A stretch of DNA of 42,365 nt from Bacteroidota bacterium. Its GTDB lineage: Bacteria > Bacteroidota > Bacteroidia > Flavobacteriales > Flavobacteriaceae. Below, piece by piece: positions 35,432 through 42,365 of the stretch; position 1 is the stretch's first letter, and every line of letters starts with the position of its first letter. Position numbers and translations under genes: made by a program. The DNA lies in assembly GCA_947466955.1 (NCBI GenBank), contig CANIFM010000004.1, forward strand, positions 1 to 42,365. The letters run 5' to 3'. The notes below the pieces were generated by a model, which ran no database searches, had not been told where the DNA came from, and saw only the letters and a program-made list of their open reading frames with translations.

Positions 35432-36601
35432 TTAAAACGATTTCAAAAACCTGTTTTTTGTAAAAAAAGTCATAATAATTACCACAATTCTTATGAAAAA
35501 ATAAGACAATAAGTTAGAATACCTTGTAAAAAAACCATCTCTCTTTTTTAATGTTTCTGGAGTTATTTTGGTGCATTGCACAATTATTTTATCTAAATCC
35601 AATAAAAATTTCTCAGAAAAAGATTCCGATTTAACTTCCACATTCATTTCGATACTTCCAAAAGAACTTAAATTATTCATATTAAAGGAGCCAATGGTTG
35701 TCCATTTTCTATCTATAACCGCTGCTTTTCCATGTAAAACCGATTTATTCCATTCGTATATTTCAATATTATATTTCAATAAAAGGGAATACAAATATAG
35801 GGAGGCGCTTCTTAAAAATGGTAAATCAGAAATTCCAGAAACTATCAATGTTATAGGTACGTTTCGCTTTGATGCTTTTTTTAATGCCCAAGCAATTTTT
35901 CTTCCTGGGAAAAAATAACTACCAACAATTACAATTTCTTTTTGAGCGTTTGAAATCGCTTTCACATATTCTTTTTGAACCTCATTTTTTCTATTCAACC
36001 AATCGTTTTGTAATATTCTAACAGCAATTGGTTCTTTATCAAAAATAGTAGCTTCAATTTTACTTTTCCGTACCTTTCTTTTTTTGAAATAAAAATTTCT
36101 GCAAATTTGTTGAACAGGTCTAGCCACTTTGCTTTCTATTTCAATTGCATAGTCAAGCCAAGGAGTTTCAAAGGAACTTGTATGGTATTTATCGGCAATA
36201 TTTATTCCTCCAATCAATACTTTTTTACCATCAGAAACGACTACTTTTTGATGCAATCTGCGTCCGATATAAAAAGAATTTAAAGAAAATAAAGGGGAAA
36301 AAAAACGAACATTTACACCGTAATATCGCAGTTCTTTTACAATATTTGATGAAAATGAGTTGGAACCAAATCCATCTAAAAGCAAATAGATTTTCACGTC
36401 TCGATTGGCAGCTTTTTTCAAGGCTTCAACGATTCTTAAACCCGTTGAATCGGTGTCAAAAATGTAAGTTTGTATGTGTAATTCCTTTTTGGATTCATTA
36501 ATTAATTCTTCTAATCGCAAGAAATAGTCATTGCCACTGTAAACCAATTCAATTGTTTTTTGAGGAGAACGTGTTTTTATTTCCTGTAATAACATAGTCA
36601 T
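35432..36601 (-). CDS. Phospholipase D-family protein (cardiolipin synthase-like)
   Basis: 389 residues with two HKD motifs: H117 in HQKVVVSDGKKVLIGG and H290 in HGKAAVIDRKWTTIGSFNMNN. The arrangement of two PLD domains is that of bacterial cardiolipin synthases and related phosphatidyltransferases, which join two phosphatidylglycerol molecules. The usual two N-terminal transmembrane helices of ClsA are absent, as in ClsB-type enzymes; a C-terminal hydrophobic stretch (FFIRIVVIIMTFF) may anchor it. Clusters with no other lipid gene. Confidence 0.87.
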   Translation of the reverse strand: MTMLLQEIKTRSPQKTIELVYSGNDYFLRLEELINESKKELHIQTYIFDTDSTGLRIVEALKKAANRDVKIYLLLDGFGSNSFSSNIVKELRYYGVNVRFFSPLFSLNSFYIGRRLHQKVVVSDGKKVLIGGINIADKYHTSSFETPWLDYAIEIESKVARPVQQICRNFYFKKRKVRKSKIEATIFDKEPIAVRILQNDWLNRKNEVQKEYVKAISNAQKEIVIVGSYFFPGRKIAWALKKASKRNVPITLIVSGISDLPFLRSASLYLYSLLLKYNIEIYEWNKSVLHGKAAVIDRKWTTIGSFNMNNLSSFGSIEMNVEVKSESFSEKFLLDLDKIIVQCTKITPETLKKRDGFFTRYSNLLSYFFIRIVVIIMTFFTKNRFLKSF

Positions 36602-36882
36602 TTAGGTTTTATTTAAAGTGAAATTTAATTGAATAAATAGGCTAGTTTCTTTGTAATAGAATCCCTTCTTTTAACGGTAACTTTTAAATTTATATTGTTT
36701 AATATATCAAGTTTAACTTTTTTATAAGTATATATAGTTATAAAAATAACATTTGTATTCTATTTAAAATATGTTTGATTAAATAAACCGATGAAAAGTA
36801 AATATCCCCGATAAAATGCATCTTTGACATTTGAACAAGCCCTTTCGATAAATTAATTTCAAAAACAATCATTAATAAAGAG
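36602..36882. other. Intergenic region between divergent PLD-family and malic enzyme genes
   Basis: A/T-rich with no coding frame. It must contain the minus-strand promoter of the PLD-family gene; no box pair with good spacing could be picked out. Confidence 0.55.
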
Positions 36883-36912
36883 TTTATAATTCAATTCTTA
36901 CTTTTATCTTTG
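36883..36912 (+). promoter_or_regulatory. Promoter of malic enzyme gene
   Basis: TTT at 36883-36885, 19-base spacer, TATCTTTG at 36905-36912. The in-frame TTG at 36910 lies in the -7 box, so translation must start later, at ATG 36934. Confidence 0.65.
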
Positions 36913-36933
36913 TATGTTAAAACTAACATTGAA

Positions 36934-39219
36934 ATGGATAATCACAATAAAAGAAGAGAAGCGTTATTATACCACGCCAAACCAACACCTGGGAAAATTC
37001 AAGTGGTTCCAACAAAAAAATATGCTACTCAAAGAGATTTGTCATTGGCTTATTCTCCAGGAGTTGCGGAACCTTGTTTAGAAATTGCAAAAGACGTTAA
37101 TAACGTTTATAAATATACTGCTAAAGGCAATTTAGTAGCCGTAATTACTAATGGAACTGCCGTTTTAGGTCTTGGTGACATTGGTCCCGAAGCTTCAAAA
37201 CCAGTGATGGAAGGAAAGGCTTTGTTGTTCAAAATATTCGCTGATATTGATGTTTTTGATATTGAAGTTGACACCAAAGATATTGAAGCTTTTATTGCAA
37301 CCGTGAAAAACATTGCGCCTACTTTTGGGGGAATAAACCTTGAAGATATTAAAGCCCCGGAATCTTTTGAAATTGAAAGACGTTTGGTTGAAGAGTTGAA
37401 TATTCCTGTAATGCATGACGATCAACACGGAACAGCGATTATTTCTTCGGCAGCTTTATTGAATGCATTAGAATTAGCAAAGAAGAAAATTGAAACTGTA
37501 AAAATTGTTATATCTGGAGCGGGTTCAGCAGCTTTGGCTTGTGCAAATTTATATGTTTTATTGGGCGTAAATCCTGATAAAATTATTATGTTTGATAAAG
37601 ATGGAGTTTTGTCAAGTGACAGAACTGACTTGTCCGATTTACAAAAAAAATATTCAAAAGGATTAAAAAACACAAATTTAAAAGAAGCTCTTTTGGGAGC
37701 AGATGTTTTCTTAGGACTTTCTGCAGGAAATATTTTATCGCCAGATATGTTACTCGGAATGGCAAAAGATCCAATTGTTTTTGCAATGGCAAATCCAATT
37801 CCAGAGATTGATTATGATGTTGCAATTGCCACAAGGAAAGATATAATTATGGCAACTGGGCGTTCAGATCATCCAAATCAAGTGAACAATGTACTTGGAT
37901 TTCCCTATATTTTCAGAGGTGCTTTAGATGTTCGAGCTACAAAAATTAATGAAGCTATGAAAATGGCGGCTGTGAAAGCATTGGCTGCCTTAGCAAAAGA
38001 ATCGGTTCCAGAGCAAGTGAATATTGCTTATGGAGAAACTAAATTAATTTTTGGGCGTGATTATATTATTCCAAAACCATTTGACCCACGGTTGATTTCT
38101 ACCGTTGCGCCAGCAGTAGCAAGAGCTGCAATGGAATCAGGAGTTGCGTTGCATCCCATTTTAGATTGGAAAAAATATGAAGAGGAATTATTAGACCGAT
38201 TAGGTTCTGACAATAAAATGGTGCGCCTTTTGGCAAATAGAGCGAAAACGGATCCAAAACGAGTTGTATTTGCGGAAGCTGATCATCTTGATGTTTTGAA
38301 AGCAGCTCAAATAGCTTATGAAGATAAAATTGCCTTTCCAATTTTATTGGGAAATAAAGAAATTATATTAGAATTAAAAGCAGAAATTGGTTTTGATGCA
38401 GACGTTCCGATATTTGACCCAAAAACAAATGGAGAAGATAAAAGAAGAAATCATTACGCCGATATTTTCTGGAAATCGAGACAGCGAAGAGGGATTTCCC
38501 TTTTAGATGCTCAAAAATGGATGCGAGAGCGTAATTATTTTGCTGCAATGATGGTCAATGAAGGCGATGCAGATGCTATGGTTTCTGGATATTCACGAAG
38601 TTATCCATCGGTTGTAAAACCTATTTTACAATTAATTGATAAAGCACCAGGTATTTCATTGGTTGCAACTACCAATATGATGATGACCAATCGAGGTCCT
38701 ATGTTTTTATCGGATACGGCTATAAATCCAAATCCATCTGCAGATGATTTAGCAAAAATTGCCTTGATGACTGTAAAAACAGTTCGAATGTTTGGCTTAG
38801 AGCCCGTAATTGCAATGATTTCTTATTCTAATTTTGGTTCTTCAACAAATGAAAGTGCTAATAAAGTTAGAGAAGCAGTTAAATTTTTACATGAAAATCA
38901 TCCTGAATTACAAGTTGACGGAGAACTTCAAGCCGATTTTGCTTTGAATCCAGAAATGCTAAAAGATAAATTTCCATTCTCAAAATTGGCAGGAAAAAAA
39001 GTGAATACTTTAATTTTTCCCAATTTAGAATCGGCAAATATTACCTATAAATTATTGAAAGAATTGTACAAAGTTGATTCTATTGGTCCAATAATGCTTG
39101 GAATGGATAAACCTGTTCACATTTTTCAACTCGGAGCAAGTGTCGAAGAAATGGTTAATATGGTTGCCGTTGCCGTAGTAGATGCGCAGGAAAAAGACAA
39201 GAGAAATAAAATAAAATAG
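36934..39219 (+). CDS. maeB: NADP-type malic enzyme with phosphotransacetylase-like C-terminal domain
   Basis: 761 residues from ATG 36934. The N-terminal malic enzyme part (about 1-430) shows SLAYSPGVAEPCLEIAKD, NGTAVLGLGDIGPEASKPVM, MHDDQHGTAIISSAALLNAL and the nucleotide-binding IVISGAGSAALACANLY. The C-terminal ~320 residues resemble phosphate acetyl/butyryltransferase, as in E. coli MaeB, where the domain is regulatory. The enzyme converts malate to pyruvate with NADP. It has its own promoter and lies 84 bases before ruvA. Confidence 0.95.
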   Translation: MDNHNKRREALLYHAKPTPGKIQVVPTKKYATQRDLSLAYSPGVAEPCLEIAKDVNNVYKYTAKGNLVAVITNGTAVLGLGDIGPEASKPVMEGKALLFKIFADIDVFDIEVDTKDIEAFIATVKNIAPTFGGINLEDIKAPESFEIERRLVEELNIPVMHDDQHGTAIISSAALLNALELAKKKIETVKIVISGAGSAALACANLYVLLGVNPDKIIMFDKDGVLSSDRTDLSDLQKKYSKGLKNTNLKEALLGADVFLGLSAGNILSPDMLLGMAKDPIVFAMANPIPEIDYDVAIATRKDIIMATGRSDHPNQVNNVLGFPYIFRGALDVRATKINEAMKMAAVKALAALAKESVPEQVNIAYGETKLIFGRDYIIPKPFDPRLISTVAPAVARAAMESGVALHPILDWKKYEEELLDRLGSDNKMVRLLANRAKTDPKRVVFAEADHLDVLKAAQIAYEDKIAFPILLGNKEIILELKAEIGFDADVPIFDPKTNGEDKRRNHYADIFWKSRQRRGISLLDAQKWMRERNYFAAMMVNEGDADAMVSGYSRSYPSVVKPILQLIDKAPGISLVATTNMMMTNRGPMFLSDTAINPNPSADDLAKIALMTVKTVRMFGLEPVIAMISYSNFGSSTNESANKVREAVKFLHENHPELQVDGELQADFALNPEMLKDKFPFSKLAGKKVNTLIFPNLESANITYKLLKELYKVDSIGPIMLGMDKPVHIFQLGASVEEMVNMVAVAVVDAQEKDKRNKIK

Positions 39220-39279
39220 TTTGTTTCAAAAAAGCACTATATATAATGACTAAGAATATTTTCAATTGAAGATTTTTCT

Positions 39280-39287
39280 TATATTTG
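39280..39287 (+). promoter_or_regulatory. Putative -7 element upstream of ruvA
   Basis: TATATTTG matches TAnnTTTG, 17 bases before the ruvA start; the -33 box is unclear. It would drive ruvA and sprA. Confidence 0.45.
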
Positions 39288-39303
39288 AAAATTACTTAAT
39301 AAA

Positions 39304-39885
39304 ATGATAGCACACTTACAAGGAAAATTAGTAGAAAAAACACCTACAGAAGTCATTATTGATTGCAATGGAGTAGGGTATCACGTCAATATTTCTTTGC
39401 ACACGTATTCCTTACTTCCCGCTTCAGAAGCTATAAAATTATTTACGTATCTTCAAATAAAAGAGGATTCCCATACACTTTTTGGATTTGTAGAAAAGTC
39501 GGAACGTGAAATTTTTAAAATGCTGCTTTCTGTTTCTGGAATTGGCGCAAGCATTGCAAGAACTATGTTGTCTTCATTGGAGCCAAAACAAATTATACAT
39601 GCAATTGCTTCCGCAGATGTAGTTACCATTCAATCTATAAAAGGCATTGGAAGTAAAACAGCGCAAAGAGTAATATTGGATTTAAAAGACAAAGTGTTAA
39701 AATTGTATGATTTAGACGAAGTTTCTATGAGTCAAAGCAATACAAATAAAGATGAAGCGTTATCTGCTTTGGAGGTTTTGGGTTTCATTAGAAAATCTGC
39801 CGAGCGAGTGGTGGAAAAAATCGTTAAAGAAAATCCTGATGCCACAGTGGAAAACATCATAAAATTAGCCTTAAAAAATTTATAA
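39304..39885 (+). CDS. ruvA: Holliday junction branch migration protein RuvA
   Basis: 193 residues. It binds four-way junctions as a tetramer and recruits the RuvB motor. Order: OB domain (MIAHLQGKLVEKTPTEVIID), domain II with two helix-hairpin-helix motifs (LLSVSGIGASIARTML and IQSIKGIGSKTAQRVILDLK), and domain III (DEALSALEVLGF ... ATVENIIKLALKNL) for RuvB contact. ATG 39304 fits the family N-terminus. sprA follows three bases after the stop, so the two are one operon. Confidence 0.97.
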   Translation: MIAHLQGKLVEKTPTEVIIDCNGVGYHVNISLHTYSLLPASEAIKLFTYLQIKEDSHTLFGFVEKSEREIFKMLLSVSGIGASIARTMLSSLEPKQIIHAIASADVVTIQSIKGIGSKTAQRVILDLKDKVLKLYDLDEVSMSQSNTNKDEALSALEVLGFIRKSAERVVEKIVKENPDATVENIIKLALKNL

Positions 39886-39888
39886 TAC

Positions 39889-42365
39889 TTGAAAACATTT
39901 TATATAAAAAATCTAAATTTACTCATAAAAACAAGTGTTTTCTTACTTGTTTTACTTTTTGATTTTACACTGCAAGCACAAGTTAACGAAGCGGTTCAAG
40001 ATTCAACTAAAATGGGATATTCAACGGGTCAAATAGGTATTCCAAATCCTCCTAGTGTTGTTAATTTATATGTTTATGATCCATTGACAGACCGATACGT
40101 TTTTACAAGTTCTGTTAGTGGGTTTTCAATTAATTATCCTGTAATTCTTACTCCAAAAGAATACAATGCGATGGTTTTGAAGGAATCGATGCGTACTTAT
40201 TTTAGAAAAAAATTAGATGCTATTGATGGGAAAAAGGAGGGGAGTGAAGCTGCTAAAAAAGATTTATTACCAAGATATTATGTGAATAATAGTTTTTTTG
40301 AAACCATCTTTGGAGGCAATACAATTGACGTTAAACCAACAGGTTCTGTAGAAATGGATTTGGGTGCACGATATACAAGACAAGATAATCCTTCCTTTTC
40401 TCCGAGAAATAGATCAAGTACTACTTTTGATTTTAATCAAAGAATAAGCATGAGTTTAATGGGAAAAGTGGGAACGAGATTGAGTGTAAATGCTAATTAT
40501 GATACACAATCAACTTTTGCTTTTCAAAACCTTATCAAATTGGAATACAATCACGATTTGAAAGCCAATGAAGATGATATAATTCAAAAAATAGAAGTTG
40601 GAAATGTCAGTATGCCTTTGAATACTTCTTTAATTCGAGGTGCTCAAAGTTTATTTGGTGTAAAAGCGCAACTTCAATTTGGCAAAACAACAGTTACGGG
40701 AGTATTTTCTGAACAAAAATCACAAACAAAATCGGTTACTTCTCAAGGTGGCGGAACCATTCAGAATTTTGAGTTATTTGCATTAGATTACGATGCGGAT
40801 CGTCACTTTTTCTTGTCTCAATATTTTAGAAACAAATACGATATATCACTAAAAAATTATCCTTATGTTGATAGTAGAGTTCAAATTACACGAGTAGAAG
40901 TTTGGATTACAAACCGACAAAATCGTGTTACAACTACCAATAATAATCTAAGAAATATTATTGCGCTTCAGGATTTAGGAGAATCCCAATTGACGGGGTT
41001 AAATGACAATGAAATTGTAGTTGTAAATCCATCTACAGGTTTTTTTATTAGCCCAACTAACTCGCCATCAGACAATAAAAATAATAAATATAATCCAGCA
41101 TTAATTGATAATGGAGGGTTTTTAAATGGGAATATTAGAGAAATTGTAACTGCAAGCTCAGGATTTAACGGCATTACGGTTAGTGAAGGTCAAGACTATT
41201 CTAAATTGGAAAATGCCAGAAAATTAAATGCTTCTGAATTTACATTTCATCCACAGTTGGGATACATTTCATTACAACAAAAATTAACAAACGATGAAGT
41301 TTTGGCAGTTGCTTACCAATATACTGTTGGGGATGTTGTTTATCAAGTTGGTGAATTTGGAACCGATGGAGTGCAAGCAACAGAAACAGGTGGAGTAACG
41401 CCAGGAAATACTCAGCCAACAACAATTACAACTCAAAGTTTAATTTTGAAACTGCTTAAAAGTAATTTGACAAGTGTTGAAAATCCAACAACTCATATTA
41501 CAAGACCTATTTGGAACTTGATGATGAAAAATATTTATCAAATTCCGGGTGCTTTTCAATTGCAACAAGCTGATTTTAAATTCAATATCCTTTATACGGA
41601 TCCATCACCTTTGAATTATATTAATATAGTTTCACCACTACCTCAACCTCAGGATTTAGTAACTTCTACCCCTTTATTAAAGGTTTTTAATGTTGATAAA
41701 TTAAATTCTAACAATGACCCACAAGCTGGCGGAGACGGATTTTTTGATTTTATCCCAGGACTTACAGTGGATTCTCAAAATGGTAGAATAATATTTACAA
41801 CAGTAGAACCTTTTGGAAAATATTTATTCGAGAAGTTAAGAGATGATAGTAATAGAGATTATAATGGAGATCCAAATAATATTTTAGACTATAATGCCAA
41901 TCAAAAGAAATATGTTTACAGAAATTTGTATCGTCAATCTCAAGCGACAGCATTGCAAGAAAGCGATAAAAACAAATTTCAATTAAAAGGAAAATTCAAA
42001 TCTTCTGGTGGAGAAGGAATCCCAATTGGTGCTTTCAATGTTCCAAAGGGTTCCGTTGTTGTAACTGCTGGCGGACGCGTTTTGGTTGAAGGTATCGATT
42101 ATAGTGTGAATTATCAATTGGGGCGTGTTCAAATTTTAGACGCATCGCTTCAAGCATCCAATACTCCAATTAATGTTTCTCTAGAAAACAATGCTGTTTT
42201 TGGGCAACAAACCCGGAGATTTATGGGTTTCAATGTGGAACATAAAATATCAGAAAAGTTTTTAATAGGTGCTACATTTTTAAAAATGACAGAAAAACCG
42301 TTTACTCAAAAATCGAGTTATGGTCAAGAATCTGTGAACAATACTATTTTTGGATTTAATACTAA
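39889..42365 (+). CDS. sprA: Cell surface protein SprA (T9SS/gliding outer-membrane translocon), N-terminal part
   Basis: Open from TTG 39889 to the window end (825 codons and two bases). No ATG precedes a usable signal peptide, while the TTG frame gives (M)KTFYIKNLNLLIKTSVFLLV and LLFDFTLQAQ, a good signal peptide; hence a TTG start. Family features are NLYVYDPLTDRYVF, LPRYYVNNSFFETIFGGNTI and DVKPTGSVEMDLGARYTRQD, with repeats of beta-strand character such as GKVGTRLSVNANYDTQSTFAFQNLIKLEY. SprA is the very large (over 2000 residues) beta-barrel translocon of the type IX secretion system needed for gliding. Start lies three bases after the ruvA stop. Confidence 0.94.
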   Translation, partial: MKTFYIKNLNLLIKTSVFLLVLLFDFTLQAQVNEAVQDSTKMGYSTGQIGIPNPPSVVNLYVYDPLTDRYVFTSSVSGFSINYPVILTPKEYNAMVLKESMRTYFRKKLDAIDGKKEGSEAAKKDLLPRYYVNNSFFETIFGGNTIDVKPTGSVEMDLGARYTRQDNPSFSPRNRSSTTFDFNQRISMSLMGKVGTRLSVNANYDTQSTFAFQNLIKLEYNHDLKANEDDIIQKIEVGNVSMPLNTSLIRGAQSLFGVKAQLQFGKTTVTGVFSEQKSQTKSVTSQGGGTIQNFELFALDYDADRHFFLSQYFRNKYDISLKNYPYVDSRVQITRVEVWITNRQNRVTTTNNNLRNIIALQDLGESQLTGLNDNEIVVVNPSTGFFISPTNSPSDNKNNKYNPALIDNGGFLNGNIREIVTASSGFNGITVSEGQDYSKLENARKLNASEFTFHPQLGYISLQQKLTNDEVLAVAYQYTVGDVVYQVGEFGTDGVQATETGGVTPGNTQPTTITTQSLILKLLKSNLTSVENPTTHITRPIWNLMMKNIYQIPGAFQLQQADFKFNILYTDPSPLNYINIVSPLPQPQDLVTSTPLLKVFNVDKLNSNNDPQAGGDGFFDFIPGLTVDSQNGRIIFTTVEPFGKYLFEKLRDDSNRDYNGDPNNILDYNANQKKYVYRNLYRQSQATALQESDKNKFQLKGKFKSSGGEGIPIGAFNVPKGSVVVTAGGRVLVEGIDYSVNYQLGRVQILDASLQASNTPINVSLENNAVFGQQTRRFMGFNVEHKISEKFLIGATFLKMTEKPFTQKSSYGQESVNNTIFGFNT

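Noticed and set aside
36910-36933. TTG start for malic enzyme
   Set aside because: It lies within the -7 promoter box TATCTTTG; translation from ATG 36934 is consistent with that promoter.
1-42365. CRISPR arrays, insertion sequences, prophage
   Set aside because: No regularly spaced direct repeats with spacers, no transposase or integrase genes, and no phage structural genes were seen; the ORF6N gene is the only phage-type domain and stands alone.

Overview
The window is a low-GC chromosomal segment from a member of the Bacteroidota, most likely Flavobacterium or a close relative. Evidence: the type IX secretion (T9SS) and gliding gene sprA, cargo proteins with T9SS type A and type B C-terminal domains, promoters of the Bacteroidota form TTG/TTT-N19-20-TAnnTTTG, few Shine-Dalgarno sequences, and the ruvA-sprA gene order. 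Species cannot be fixed from the sequence alone.

Layout. 1-4000: the end of a Gfo/Idh/MocA oxidoreductase, converging on a secreted M1 metallopeptidase, then serS. 4000-7520: accessory-looking stretch with a TPR lipoprotein boxed by 25-bp inverted repeats, a large secreted TPR protein, a DUF4286 protein, and an ORF6N-domain gene associated with three related palindromes. 7640-14010: housekeeping run of rsmA, an mgtE-type Mg transporter, a DinB-like protein (minus), an ArsC-like protein, an EamA transporter, a YicC-family protein, gmk and nadD. 14026-18084: a 1352-residue T9SS type B surface protein with eight tandem repeats. 18622-22176: rnpA, a PfkB-family kinase and a long PurF-like amidophosphoribosyltransferase. 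22177-23760: a decayed stretch with gene remnants (LacI-like C-terminus, AbiEii-like C-terminus) and one intact small DUF6922-type gene. 23816-26671: polA (minus). 26821-29142: a two-component system followed by a small Ala/Lys-rich secreted protein whose promoter carries an 11-bp-phased direct repeat. 29334-35137: metallophosphoesterase, a cysteine-less thioredoxin, a polysaccharide deacetylase, and a very large DUF2723 membrane protein. 35295-36601: tRNA-Gln and a phospholipase D-family protein. 36934-42365: malic enzyme fused to a phosphotransacetylase domain, ruvA, and the first 825 codons of sprA.

The core genes are ordinary. The points most worth a second look are the ORF6N gene whose conserved coding motif is itself a 31-bp palindrome repeated upstream, the inverted-repeat-flanked lipoprotein cassette, the two-component system with a likely target gene next door, the toxin-antitoxin remnant, and several interspersed repeats that now supply the last codons of neighbouring proteins.
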